A stretch of 44,472 nucleotides of DNA from Bradyrhizobium sp. (GCF_016213215.1 NZ_JACRAW010000139.1:1-44472); one strand, 5' to 3'. Numbered from the stretch's first letter, positions 1 to 8,923 are shown. The notes: a model not told the origin generated them from the sequence alone. A program made the numbers and translations.

Positions 1-53
1 ACTTGAAACACGTTCTTCGCCAAATCCAAACCAATCGTGCTAATCTTTGTCAT
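1..53 (-). CDS. IS110-family transposase, N-terminal fragment (continues beyond window)
   Basis: The reverse strand from 53 reads MTKISTIGLDLAKNVFQ and then leaves the window. This is the typical start of IS110/IS1111 transposases, where the Asp of the GLDLAK strand is the first acidic residue of the RuvC-like DEDD catalytic domain. These enzymes are DEDD recombinases that work with a tyrosine/serine-containing C-terminal domain and a guide RNA. Only 17 codons are seen, so intactness cannot be judged. The start ATG at 51-53 directly follows the inverted-repeat leader. Confidence 0.75.
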   Translation of the reverse strand, partial: MTKISTIGLDLAKNVFQ

Positions 54-130
54 GGACGGTCCCCTTGTCTGGTCGAATCACAACAACCAGTCTGGCACAC
101 CGATGCCGTCGGGGGCCGTCCACCCCATCT
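1..130 (-). mobile_element. 5' end of an IS110-family insertion sequence, cut by the window edge
   Basis: Only the start of the transposase gene (1-53, reverse strand) and its upstream leader are inside the window. The leader holds an imperfect inverted repeat: 53-64 pairs with 111-122, with one G-T position, and a smaller inner repeat (ctggt near 69-73, accag near 86-90). The element seems to end near 129-130, where a REP-like palindrome begins. IS110-family elements are known to insert into REP sequences and to use a non-coding guide (bridge) RNA. The exact boundary is inferred, since the other end is not visible. Confidence 0.6.
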
Positions 131-211
131 TTGCGAGGAGCAAAGCGACGAAGCAATCCAGACTGTTGCCGCGGCAACATTCTGGATTGCTTCGCTTCGC
201 TCGCAATGACG
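131..211. repeat. REP-like palindromic repeat, copy 1
   Basis: Two arms, aagcaatccaga (151-162) and tctggattgctt (181-192), are perfect inverted repeats. Between them lies the self-complementary gttgccgcggcaac (165-178), and outside them are the flanks gcgaggagcaaagcgacg and cttcgctcgcaatgac. The same core (gaagcaatccaga and its complement, with cattgcgagcgaagcg flanks) recurs at 21141-21226, and a diverged form lies at 18023-18102. The left outer flank of this copy is altered exactly where the IS110 leader begins, which suggests the IS inserted at the edge of the palindrome. Confidence 0.8.
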
Positions 212-233
212 GCAGACACAGATCATCACGGCT

Positions 234-1742
234 CTAGTGCGCCGCAAGCGGCGGCACCTCGGCCTCGGTCAGGATCTTTGCCGACCGCCGCGCGCCGAAT
301 TCCAGCACCGCGGAAACGAGCGCATCGATATCGGCGATGTCGGTGCGGTGATTGACGATGGCCGCCCGTATCGCGAGCTTTCCGTCCAGCGTCGTGCTCG
401 ATGGCGCCGCGATCCCCGATTCCTGAACGTCGGCGACGATCTCGCCATTAATCCCGTCGGAATCCTCGGCGCGATAACGGAAGCAGACGATGTTCAGTGC
501 GACAGGCGCAGCCAACTCCAGTTGCGGCTCGGCCAGCACGCGCGCTTCCAGGTATTTGGCAAGCGCGCAGGTTCTGGCCATTGCCGCGCCCAGCCTCTCC
601 GTGCCGTAGGTCTTGAGCGTGAACCAGGTCTTGAGCGCCCTGAAACCGCGTGACAGATCGGGCCCGTAATCGCAGGGCCAAGGCGAACCCGCCGCGAGTC
701 CCCGCGTCTCCCGACGCAGATACGCAGCCGGCGCGGCGAAAGCCTGCCGATGCTTCTCGCCGTCGCGGACCATGAGAAAGCCCGCGTCATAGGGCACCTG
801 TCCCCATTTGTGGAAATCGAGCCCGATTGAATCGGCGTTTTCGATTCCGGCAAGGCGCGGCGCAATGGCCGGCGCGAGTATTCCGAGCGCACCGAACGCC
901 CCGTCGACGTGGAACCAGAGCTTTTCCTCGCGGCACAAAGCGCTCAGGGCGGCAAGGTCGTCGATCGCACCGATATCCACCGTGCCGGCGGAGCCGACGA
1001 CGAGGAAGGGCTTGAGGCCGCTCTCGCGGTCGATCGCGATCTGCCTGCGCAGGGCAGCGACGTCGATACGGTGGTCGCCGTCGACAGCGATCTGGCGCAG
1101 GCCGTCGCTGCCGAAGCCCGCAATATCCATTGCCTTGCTGATGCAGCCATGAGCCGCCTTCGACGTGTAGGCGGTCAGAAGCGCGCCTTCATTGCCGATG
1201 CCGTGCTGCCGCGCCATCGTTCCGAGCGCGGACGTTCGCGCGACCAGTACCGCCAACAGGTTGGCCATCGAGGTGCCGGTCACGAAGATGCCGCTTGCTC
1301 CTTCCGGGAAGCCGAACAACTCGCGCATCCAGGCGACGATCTGCCGCTCGACCGCGATCGGCATGTGGTCGCGACCGCCGAGATTGGCGTTGAGCGAGGC
1401 CGCGAGCATCTCGGCGAGCATGCCCACAGCGCTGCCGCCGCCGTGCACCCAGCCCATGAAGCCGGGGTGGACATTGCCGGTCGCAAACGGGACCACGTTG
1501 TCAGTGAACTCGCGATAGACGTCGGCGAGCGCGGATCCCTCGCGCGGCAGGCCGCTCCTGAACTTCGCGCGCACCTCGTCCGGTATCGGTTGCCAGACCG
1601 GCCGCTCGCGAATGTTCGCGATGTAGTCGATGGCATCGTCGAGCATGCGATGCGCCTGAGCGCGAAACTCGCTCCAATCCTGCGGATCGAGAGTTTCGCA
1701 CGGCTCCGGCTTGACCTGCGCCTGGCGAAGGATCTCGTTCAT
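234..1742 (-). CDS. PLP-dependent amino acid decarboxylase (group II / DDC family)
   Basis: A protein of 502 residues starting MNEILRQAQVKPEP. It has the fold-type I layout of aromatic-amino-acid, glutamate and diaminobutyrate decarboxylases: an N-terminal helical lid, then FVTGTSMANLLAV, the cofactor-stacking region, HVDGAFGALG (the Asp that contacts the pyridine nitrogen of PLP) and SIGLDFHKWGQ, whose Lys312 is the expected Schiff-base lysine. The substrate cannot be told from sequence. The open frame runs on upstream to about 2543, but only inside the preceding gene. The ATG at 1742 overlaps the stop of the ATP-grasp gene by four bases (ATGA), so the two are probably translationally coupled and act in one pathway. 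It is the last gene before the REP/IS region. Confidence 0.85.
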   Translation of the reverse strand: MNEILRQAQVKPEPCETLDPQDWSEFRAQAHRMLDDAIDYIANIRERPVWQPIPDEVRAKFRSGLPREGSALADVYREFTDNVVPFATGNVHPGFMGWVHGGGSAVGMLAEMLAASLNANLGGRDHMPIAVERQIVAWMRELFGFPEGASGIFVTGTSMANLLAVLVARTSALGTMARQHGIGNEGALLTAYTSKAAHGCISKAMDIAGFGSDGLRQIAVDGDHRIDVAALRRQIAIDRESGLKPFLVVGSAGTVDIGAIDDLAALSALCREEKLWFHVDGAFGALGILAPAIAPRLAGIENADSIGLDFHKWGQVPYDAGFLMVRDGEKHRQAFAAPAAYLRRETRGLAAGSPWPCDYGPDLSRGFRALKTWFTLKTYGTERLGAAMARTCALAKYLEARVLAEPQLELAAPVALNIVCFRYRAEDSDGINGEIVADVQESGIAAPSSTTLDGKLAIRAAIVNHRTDIADIDALVSAVLEFGARRSAKILTEAEVPPLAAH

Positions 1743-3007
1743 GCCGCGCGCTCGCGGTCCGGCGCTGCGCGATCGCCTTTGGCGTAGCGATGCAGCATAG
1801 CCGCAAACGCGGCGAAGATCTTGCGCATCTGCGGCTGCTTGTAGGGAAAGACGTCCGGCGAATCCATGTTGTGTACGACCGCGGTGTTGTCGGCTTCGAA
1901 GATCAACAGCTCGCCCTGCTTGTTTTCGGCGCAGTCGATCGTGAAATAGTCGAGGCCGATGCGGTCGATCATCGCCGCAAGGGCGTTGCGATGCCGCTCG
2001 CCGAAAGCGGTGTCGAAATCGCGCATGAACGCCGCCTCCTCGTCCCGCTTGCTCTGGCTGAACGCCATGTTGGCGTTGAGATACCAGATGTCCCAGCGAT
2101 CGGCGATCGCCATATGGCAGGCAAAGGGCCGGCCGTCGACGACGGCGATGCGATATTTGCGATAGAGACCGTCCGCGCTTGAATAGTCGACGAAGCGTGC
2201 GATGAAGAATTCCTGCTCCTGCCGCCCGGAAAGATAGCCCGCGAGCGCGGCGCGATCGTCCAGCTTGGCAAGTCCGACGCCGGCGTGCGAGCCGCGAGGC
2301 CGCGCGATGATCGGAAATCTTAGCTCGCTGGCGATATCGCCGCATTCCAGCGTTCCGCCCGCAAGGTCCGTCAGCCGCGATCGCGTGACGCTGAACGTCG
2401 TCGGGATATCGAGCCCCTCGATGCCGGCGAGCAGGCGATGCAGCTTGTCGCGATCGAGGTTGCCGATATCGCTCGGGCGATTGAGGAGCGGTCGCGGCCA
2501 GCGCGGAACGGCGCGCTCGATGACTTCGAGCGCCTCGCGGCATTCCTCGGAATCGGAAGCGACGACGATGGCGACGTCATGATCGGGCAGTTGCTCCGGC
2601 AGGCCGACGCCCTTCACGACGTAAAGCGTAAGCAGCTCGATATCGGCCCCCTCGAGCAGGAATTCGATCGGCGTGTTGCCACCCATGTCGATCGCCGCCG
2701 CGAGCGCCAGGACCCGTAAGGTTGGTTTTGCCGCCACGCAAGGCGAGCGATAAAGCTGGTGGAAAGCGAGAATCTCGTCCTGGATCGCAAGTCCGCCCTG
2801 CTTGTCGCCGAGAAGCTGCGTGATCAGGGACAGATCGAGCCCCTCGCCCGCTTCCGCGGTACCCGCGGCGATCTTGGCAAACAATTGGTCGCGCAGCGGC
2901 CGCAGGTCCGCACCATCGAACGCCCGGTGCGTCAGCGCGGCAAAGCCGATCCTGTCTGCATAACGTGGCACCGTCAGGGCGATCGGCTCGGCATTATTGG
3001 GCAGCAT
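1739..3007 (-). CDS. ATP-grasp domain ligase (RimK/glutathione-synthetase-like)
   Basis: About 422 residues from MLPNNAEPIALTV. The middle (about residues 135-235) resembles a pre-ATP-grasp Rossmann domain with HDVAIVVASDSEE and LLNRPSDI. It is followed by an ATP-grasp fold: ELRFPIIARPRGSHAGVGLA supplies the nucleotide-binding loop, KYRIAVVDGRPF a core strand, and GELLIFEADNTA the metal-binding acidic/Asn motif. Such enzymes join a carboxylate to an amine using ATP. The substrate is unknown. The frame is open to an ATG at 3220, giving a 493-residue form; I prefer 3007 because the extra 71 residues show no recognisable domain, but neither start has a strong ribosome binding site. It overlaps the decarboxylase by four bases. 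Confidence 0.75.
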   Translation of the reverse strand: MLPNNAEPIALTVPRYADRIGFAALTHRAFDGADLRPLRDQLFAKIAAGTAEAGEGLDLSLITQLLGDKQGGLAIQDEILAFHQLYRSPCVAAKPTLRVLALAAAIDMGGNTPIEFLLEGADIELLTLYVVKGVGLPEQLPDHDVAIVVASDSEECREALEVIERAVPRWPRPLLNRPSDIGNLDRDKLHRLLAGIEGLDIPTTFSVTRSRLTDLAGGTLECGDIASELRFPIIARPRGSHAGVGLAKLDDRAALAGYLSGRQEQEFFIARFVDYSSADGLYRKYRIAVVDGRPFACHMAIADRWDIWYLNANMAFSQSKRDEEAAFMRDFDTAFGERHRNALAAMIDRIGLDYFTIDCAENKQGELLIFEADNTAVVHNMDSPDVFPYKQPQMRKIFAAFAAMLHRYAKGDRAAPDRERAA

Positions 3008-3299
3008 ATTCACAGTCCAAACGCTCTTGAGCAGCGCGCCTGTGCCACCTTGGCGCCTGCGCGCGTTATCAGCGCATCGCCGCTGCAGCAGCACCTTCAG
3101 ATCGAAGTTGGATCTCGCGAGTACCGCGTGCTGAAAGGCGATGATCAAGCCCACAAGGATGCTCGACAGCTGCCGATCGAAACGCGGGTTCGTGACCGGC
3201 AGATGAATGGGTTCGCTCATGAAGGCACCGCGCGCGGGATATCTCCCGCGCTCCTCACCAAAACGTAAAAAAGCGTGGTTAACGAAGTCCTAACGAGCA

Positions 3300-5171
3300 T
3301 CATGCAAGGAACTTCACGAGCGTCAGCTGCGAGAGCATCGAGGTGGTCTGGTAGGACGCCTGCAGGGCGGTCTGCAGCGCCAGGATTTCAGCTGCGACCT
3401 GGTCGGGAGAGGCCAACTCGGTCTGGTCCACGAGGCTCTGGAGCGTAGCCTTGGCCTGCGATTGCCGGGCGGAGGCATCCTTCATCATGGACTGCGCCAT
3501 CGCCAGATCCGTCTGGATGTCCTCGATGTTTTGCTGCCCGGAGTGCTCCAATAGTTGCAGCGTCACCCGGTAACTGAGCGCCGAAATCTGCCCACCCGAA
3601 TTCGTACCTGTCGGCGAGGTCGAAAAGGCCGCGAACACGGCGACCGACTGCAGGGCCGAGCGGATGGCCGTCTCATTGGCCTGCGCTCCGTACTGAACCG
3701 TCAAGGCATCGTCGGCGCGCGCCGTCGCCGTCGAGCGCGCCGGGCCAGGTCCGGAATTTCCGGTGTACCACTTGACCGTGTTTGCAGAGCCGTTCACCAG
3801 CGTGGTCGCCGAACCCAGAGGCACGCCGCCGACGCGCAGCGGCGGCGTTGGCGCCGTCACGGTGGCGGGAAAGCCCAGTGCAGCGAGCGCCGCCGCATTC
3901 GAGCTCGTAACATTGAGGCTCGCCGCGTCGTCGGTGTGGATGGTAATGACGCCGCCGTGCACGGTCGACGGCGTTGACGTGCCTGTGATCGAATCGATCT
4001 TGCTCAGCAAGGTCTGGATGCTGTCCGTGACATTGAGCTGGTTGCCGGTCGCCCCCGCCGCGACGAAGGTGATTTGCGTGCCGTTGACGGTGATGGTGTC
4101 GCCGGGGGCGAAATCGGTCGCGATCGAATCGGTGGCGGCGGCACCCGACAGCAGCGTAGCTCCGGTGATCGGGGCCGGAACCGCCGCCTTGTTGTTCACG
4201 GCGGTGCCGGTGGCCGTGCCAGCGATGTTGAAGAAATTGTCGCTCGCTGCGACCGCGGAGGCCGCCACCAGCGAGGTATTGGCGAGCTTTTGAATCGCGC
4301 TGTTCAGTGCGTTATTGAGGTTGGTGGCCGTGATGGTCGAGTTGGCGCCGATGGCGAAGCTTCCCGACGGCAGCGGCGTGGCGCTCGACGCGGTGAGATC
4401 GATCTGTTCGGTCGATCCGTCAGGCAGCATGAACTGGAAGCTCACTTTCTCGCCGTCGTTCGGATTGGTCGCGCCGAGATCGACCGAGGCCGCAGCCGGC
4501 GATCCGCTCGGGCCGGTCACGGTTGATCCGCTCAGCGTCGAGGATATGGCCGCGAGCTTGAGCCCGAACGGCGATCCCGCAGCATCCTCGGCGATCTGCA
4601 CCGAAGTGGGGACCGGCTGAGTCAGCACCAGGCGTCCCATGCCGGTGAGGCCGAGGTCGGCCTGCTGCCGTTCGGCGATCACCGTCTTCAAACCGGCCAG
4701 CGTCGTGGTGCCGTTCAGGATGTCGCTGACGGACGCGACCGACGGCGTATTCACGGCAGTGCCCGAAAACAAATAGCGGTTGCCGGACTGGGTGTTCAGA
4801 ACGTCGAGCATGGACGTCAGTTGCGACAGCGCCGTTTGCTGTCCCATCGTCTGACCGTTACTATTGATGTTCTGCGCGGTGCTTGCGGCGGCGTTCTGAA
4901 CGGTGTTGCGGCTGTTGACCAGCGACTGCAAGGCCGTATTTTCGATACCGATGTTGACATTCACGCTGGTGATCGTGTCGGTATAGGCGGAAATGTTCGA
5001 CAGCTGCGCGCGCGCGGCGATCGCAAACCCTTCGTTGACGCCCATTCCGGCATAGGTCTGCGACAGCTTGCCGGTGGAAAGCTGCGCGGAGAGGTTGGTA
5101 AGTCTCTCGTTGATGTTGCGGACCGACAGCCCCAGGACGGACGATGCGTAATTGATACTGGCGATTGACAT
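3300..5171 (-). CDS. flgL: flagellar hook-associated protein 3, FlgL (flagellin-like)
   Basis: 623 residues. The N-terminal flagellin-like region MSIASINYASSVLGLSV with LSAQLSTGKLSQ, and the C-terminal helix ending QTTSMLSQLTLVKFLA, are the D0/D1 parts that pack in the hook-filament junction. The protein is about twice the length of enterobacterial FlgL, because of a long variable centre. Residues about 317-448 are clearly homologous to an insert in the hook protein encoded upstream (7880-8260). FlgL joins the hook (through FlgK) to the flagellin filament. It lies 23 bases after flgK and is the last gene of the flgE-flgK-flgL operon. It could also be called a flagellin-family protein, but its position after flgK supports FlgL. 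Confidence 0.9.
   Translation of the reverse strand: MSIASINYASSVLGLSVRNINERLTNLSAQLSTGKLSQTYAGMGVNEGFAIAARAQLSNISAYTDTITSVNVNIGIENTALQSLVNSRNTVQNAAASTAQNINSNGQTMGQQTALSQLTSMLDVLNTQSGNRYLFSGTAVNTPSVASVSDILNGTTTLAGLKTVIAERQQADLGLTGMGRLVLTQPVPTSVQIAEDAAGSPFGLKLAAISSTLSGSTVTGPSGSPAAASVDLGATNPNDGEKVSFQFMLPDGSTEQIDLTASSATPLPSGSFAIGANSTITATNLNNALNSAIQKLANTSLVAASAVAASDNFFNIAGTATGTAVNNKAAVPAPITGATLLSGAAATDSIATDFAPGDTITVNGTQITFVAAGATGNQLNVTDSIQTLLSKIDSITGTSTPSTVHGGVITIHTDDAASLNVTSSNAAALAALGFPATVTAPTPPLRVGGVPLGSATTLVNGSANTVKWYTGNSGPGPARSTATARADDALTVQYGAQANETAIRSALQSVAVFAAFSTSPTGTNSGGQISALSYRVTLQLLEHSGQQNIEDIQTDLAMAQSMMKDASARQSQAKATLQSLVDQTELASPDQVAAEILALQTALQASYQTTSMLSQLTLVKFLA
3828..4223 (-). other. 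domain of FlgL shared with FlgE
   Basis: This part of flgL encodes the segment running from TGTAVNNKAAVPAPITGATL to LRVGG. The hook gene at 7880-8260 encodes TGTAVSNKAATPAPITAATL and then the same order of motifs: a GDTITVNGT strand against GDTIVVDGT, LLSKI..ITG against LLSAI.GITG, ITIHTD against ITLHTG, LNVTS against LSVTS, and AALGFPATV against SALGFTSPV. The DNA is also similar. It looks like a duplicated flagellin-insert-type domain of about 125 residues. Confidence 0.8.
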
Positions 5172-5194
5172 GGTTCAGCGCCTTACGTTTGACC

Positions 5195-7063
5195 CTAGAC
5201 CTGAGCCTGGAGAAGCGTGTTCATCATGCTTTGCACCACCGACATGACGTGGGCATTGGCGGCATAGGCGTTCTGCAGCTGGATCAGGTTGGACATTTCG
5301 GTGTCGAGGTTCACGCTCGCGGTCGAATTGAACTTCTGCTGCAAGGTGCTGACCACGACACCCTGGCCCTGCTGCAATTGCGTGGCCTGCGTCGATGCGT
5401 TGCTTTGCAAGGTGAGGAACTGCTGCAGATAATTCGCGATCTTGCCGCTGAACGGCTGGCTGGTCGACCCTAACCCCGTCTCCGGGGAATAGGAGAACGT
5501 CGCACTCGTCAATTGCGAATACAGAAAGTCCGAGCGCGTGGTATCGCCCAGGGGCGTCACCGGCGATGTGTTGTAGACGGACAAGCGGGTCGGATCGGCA
5601 ACCAGAGCTGCGTTCACCTGGATGCGACCGGCGAGGCCCGTCATCTGGGAGCCCGTCGCCTTGATCGCGCCGGTATAGATCGAACCGCCGTCGGTGAAGA
5701 CCGGCAGTTGCGGGTTGCCTGAAGTCAGCGAGGTGATCGTCTTCGTGACCGAGGCGGCGTTGACCGTTACCGAGCTCGTGCCGTCGTCGACCACGCGTAG
5801 CGTCGTACCCGCGGGATTGGAAAATTGCAGGTGGTTGGCGCCCAGCGCCGTATTCAGCTGCGCGACGATCGAGCCCATGCCGCCGGAAAAATCGATGCCG
5901 ACCCGCAACGGATTGGCATTGGCGGCGTTCTGCAGCGGCAACGCGGCGGGATCGGTCACGTTGATGATGGTGATCTGGCGCTGGCTATTGGTGGCGGTGT
6001 CGGTGTAGGTCAGGTTGACCGTGTTGCCCGGCAATACGTTCGAGACGTCGAGGTCGAAGCCGGAGGGCGGCCCCGCGACGGCCGTGCCAGCGGTCGTCTT
6101 GTCCGACAGCGCGCTTGCAATCGTGGCGGCGAGCTGGTCGACCTGGGTCTGCGCCTGCACCAGGGTCTGGTCGCGCAGTTTGATGTCTGCGGCGATCCGG
6201 CCCGAGGAGATGACGTTATTGGCGATGACATCGAGGTTGGCGCCGTTCGGCAGCCTGATATTCAGCGTCCCGACACCGGATTTCATGGGATCGCTGTTGT
6301 ACAGCGAAGTCGCATCCAGCGCGCCCGGCGAGGTGAAGGTAAACTGAGAGGCGAGATTGGCGCCGACCAGCTGGATGCCGGTGCTGGTGAAGATGTTCGC
6401 CTGGTTCGTGCTGTCGACGACGACGCGGACGTCGACGAGCTTCGACAAGGCGTCGATCGTGGCGTCGCGCTGATCCATCAGCGTTGCCGCGGACGGGTCG
6501 TTGGGAGCGAGGCCCAGCAGCTTGCTGTTGATCTGCGCGATCTGCGTCATCGCCGCGTTGGCCTGGGTGACCGAGACGCCAATGTCCTGCTCGGCATTGG
6601 AACGCAGCGTCTGAATGCCCTTGGTCGTCTCGTTGAGCTGCAGGGCCAGCGCCTGCGCGGCCGAGAGAGCCACGACCTGTTGCGATTGCGAGCCGGCGCT
6701 GGTCGAGAGTGCCTGCAGCGCGTTGGTGAAATTGTTGAGCGTGCTTTCGAGCGTGCCGCTCCCTCCGGGCGTGCCGTAGACGCTCTGCAGCTGGCTCAGG
6801 ATATTGGCGATCTGGTCCGCATAGGCGCCGCCGCCCGTCTCGGTGCGCAGCTGGCCCTGAACGTAGAGATCGAGCTCGCGGCTGACGCCGGTCGTGATGA
6901 CCGAGGCGCCGAAGCCGCCATTGACGACCTCGCTCTGATTTGCACTTTCCCGGACGTAACCCGGCGTTTGCGCGTTGGCTACGTTGGATGAGACGATCGA
7001 GAGCGCGGCCTGGTTGGCACGCAGGCCCGACATCGCACTGGCGAGGGCTGAACTCAAACCCAT
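5195..7063 (-). CDS. flgK: flagellar hook-associated protein 1, FlgK
   Basis: 622 residues, a normal length for FlgK. The N-terminus MGLSSALASAMSGLRANQ and SIVSSNVANAQTPGYVRE match the rod/hook/HAP signature, in which the NxANxxTPGY motif lies in the D0 helix. The C-terminus has VNLDTEMSNLIQLQNAYAAN and ends in a long amphipathic helix (VMSVVQSMMNTLLQAQV), as in axial proteins exported by the flagellar type III system. FlgK caps the hook and starts the junction with the filament. It begins 39 bases after the flgE stop; the leader reads atagaaggcgggcagtgat before the ATG. Confident call. Confidence 0.95.
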   Translation of the reverse strand: MGLSSALASAMSGLRANQAALSIVSSNVANAQTPGYVRESANQSEVVNGGFGASVITTGVSRELDLYVQGQLRTETGGGAYADQIANILSQLQSVYGTPGGSGTLESTLNNFTNALQALSTSAGSQSQQVVALSAAQALALQLNETTKGIQTLRSNAEQDIGVSVTQANAAMTQIAQINSKLLGLAPNDPSAATLMDQRDATIDALSKLVDVRVVVDSTNQANIFTSTGIQLVGANLASQFTFTSPGALDATSLYNSDPMKSGVGTLNIRLPNGANLDVIANNVISSGRIAADIKLRDQTLVQAQTQVDQLAATIASALSDKTTAGTAVAGPPSGFDLDVSNVLPGNTVNLTYTDTATNSQRQITIINVTDPAALPLQNAANANPLRVGIDFSGGMGSIVAQLNTALGANHLQFSNPAGTTLRVVDDGTSSVTVNAASVTKTITSLTSGNPQLPVFTDGGSIYTGAIKATGSQMTGLAGRIQVNAALVADPTRLSVYNTSPVTPLGDTTRSDFLYSQLTSATFSYSPETGLGSTSQPFSGKIANYLQQFLTLQSNASTQATQLQQGQGVVVSTLQQKFNSTASVNLDTEMSNLIQLQNAYAANAHVMSVVQSMMNTLLQAQV

Positions 7064-7102
7064 ATCACTGCCCGCCTTCTATCTGGTTACGCCGGTCGCC
7101 CG

Positions 7103-8923
7103 TCAGCGCAACACGTTCAAGAGATCCTGGACCATGCTGTTGGCCGTGGTGATCACCTTCGTGTTGGCCGAATAGGCCTGCTGGGTAACGATCAACTTCG
7201 TGAACTCGTCGGCGATGTCCGTGTTCGACCCTTCCAGCGACGAGCCGCTGATGCTGCCGGAGGCGCCCGCGATCGCCGGGCCGGACTGGTCGGTGACCGC
7301 ATAGGCGGCGCCGTCCAACGACTTCAGGTAGTTGGTGCCGTTGAAGTGCGAGAGCGTGACGGCCGCGAGCTTGATGTTCTGGCCGTTGGAGAACGTGCCG
7401 ATCACCAGGCCGCTGTTGTCGACGGACACCGAACGAAGCTGGCCCGCCGAGTAGCCGTTCTGGGTGATGGTGTTGATGGTCGCCGCGCCGCTCGAGCTCG
7501 CATATTGCGTGAGCGCGCCGGATGACAGATTGAAGTTGATCGTGCCCAGCGACTGACCGCCGACGGTGACGTTGGTGAGTGTGATCCCGCCGCTCGGCGA
7601 CGACAGCGATCCATCGCTGCCGAAGATGAAATTCGTGCCGGCATTGACCCAGGCGACCTGCGCGCCAGTGGCGTTGGGATTGGTCTGGTAGAACAGGTTC
7701 CAGACGTCCTGATGCCCGACGCCGAGCGAGGCGCTGTCCGTCTTGGCCCAGCGCAGCTGCATGTTCACCGGCGTGCCCGCGGAATTGTAGCAGGTCACCG
7801 CGCCGCCGCTGATGGATTCGCTGGTGAAGGTCGTGAGGTCGTTGGCGATCACCGTGCCGGTGCCGGCCGTGCCGCCACCGCCGCGGTTCCGGGTCACGGG
7901 ACTGGTGAAGCCGAGTGCGGAAAACCCCGGCGCCGCGCTTGTGACGGAGAGATTCTGCACCGTGCCGGTATGCAGCGTGATGGCGCCGGTGGCCGCGTTG
8001 ATCGTCGGGGCCACGCCGGTGATCCCGCCGATCGCCGATAGCAGGTCGCCAACGGTGTCATCTGCGCGGACGTGCGTTGCGTCCTGCAGACCGACGCCTG
8101 CTGCGGTAATGGTGATCGTGGTGCCGTCGACCACGATGGTGTCACCGGCCACGAAGTTCGTGGTCAGCGAGTCGCTCGGCACCCCTCCCGACAGGAGGGT
8201 CGCCGCCGTGATCGGAGCGGGCGTCGCCGCCTTGTTCGACACCGCGGTGCCGGTGATGGTGGCGTCGGTGTAGGGCGCGGGCGGCGTACCGATCGGGAGC
8301 GGGTTCGCCGCGAAATCGGACGGGTTGAGGCCGCCGGCTGCGGTGATCGTGCCGGGGGTTGCGGTCGAGGACGCCTGAGTGCTCGGCGTCGTCGGCAGGT
8401 TTGCGCCGTATTGAATCGCGCTGGTTGCCTGCGCAGGGATGAAGTTGTTCTGGAACTGCAGCACCTGCGGCACGTTGCCGAGCGGGTTGCCCGTCTTGGG
8501 GTCGACCGCAACACCCATCAGGTAGTAGCCGGCGCCGTTGACGAGGTTGCCGTTGGCATTGACCTGGAAGTCGCCGCGGCGGGTGTAATAGGTGACGCCG
8601 CTGAACACGGGGACGTTGTCGACGACACCCGTCGCCTTCTGCACCGAGAAAAAGCCGTCACCGGCGATCGCCATGTTGGTGGCGACGCTGGAGGCAGAGA
8701 TGGTGCCCTGAGTGGTGATCGTGGCCTGCGCGAATGCCGTGACGCCACCGGCGACCTGCCGGCTCGGCACGGAGGAGTTCGGGATGAGATCCTCGAAGCT
8801 GGTCCCGATGCCCTTGTAGGACACGGTGGAGGCGTTGGCGATGTTGCCGGAAATATTCTGCAGCGCGTACGACTGCGCCTGCAGGCCGCCAACCGAGGTC
8901 TGAAGTGCGTCGAAGATACCCAT
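7103..8923 (-). CDS. flgE: flagellar hook protein FlgE
   Basis: 606 residues. MGIFDALQTSVGGLQAQSYA and LQNISGNIANASTVSYKG form the rod/hook signature, and the C-terminus has LIVTQQAYSANTKVITTANS, the usual FlgE/FlgG end. The start at 8923 is chosen because ggaga lies eight bases before it and a sigma-54 promoter ends at 8981; the frame is open to 9229, but that would put the promoter inside the gene. Residues about 222-346 hold a domain shared with FlgL. FlgE polymerises into the universal-joint hook. The protein is longer than the 400-residue enterobacterial form, as in many alphaproteobacteria. Confidence 0.95.
   Translation of the reverse strand: MGIFDALQTSVGGLQAQSYALQNISGNIANASTVSYKGIGTSFEDLIPNSSVPSRQVAGGVTAFAQATITTQGTISASSVATNMAIAGDGFFSVQKATGVVDNVPVFSGVTYYTRRGDFQVNANGNLVNGAGYYLMGVAVDPKTGNPLGNVPQVLQFQNNFIPAQATSAIQYGANLPTTPSTQASSTATPGTITAAGGLNPSDFAANPLPIGTPPAPYTDATITGTAVSNKAATPAPITAATLLSGGVPSDSLTTNFVAGDTIVVDGTTITITAAGVGLQDATHVRADDTVGDLLSAIGGITGVAPTINAATGAITLHTGTVQNLSVTSAAPGFSALGFTSPVTRNRGGGGTAGTGTVIANDLTTFTSESISGGAVTCYNSAGTPVNMQLRWAKTDSASLGVGHQDVWNLFYQTNPNATGAQVAWVNAGTNFIFGSDGSLSSPSGGITLTNVTVGGQSLGTINFNLSSGALTQYASSSGAATINTITQNGYSAGQLRSVSVDNSGLVIGTFSNGQNIKLAAVTLSHFNGTNYLKSLDGAAYAVTDQSGPAIAGASGSISGSSLEGSNTDIADEFTKLIVTQQAYSANTKVITTANSMVQDLLNVLR
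7880..8260 (-). other. domain of FlgE shared with FlgL
   Basis: This is the hook-protein copy of the segment described at 3828-4223. It lies between TGTAVSNKAATPAP and SPVTRNRGG. It probably forms a surface-exposed outer domain of the hook subunit, because it interrupts the conserved axial-protein core. Confidence 0.75.

Noticed and set aside
909..1787. Open frame opposite the decarboxylase
   Set aside because: Antisense shadow of a well-supported enzyme; composition typical of mirror frames.
3262..3275. Possible flgL terminator with T run (reverse strand)
   Set aside because: There is a run of T residues but no stable stem before it.
3279..3293. TTAA-N7-CTAA between flgL and the ATP-grasp gene
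   Set aside because: One base off the CtrA consensus, single copy, not near a plausible promoter for either gene; likely chance.
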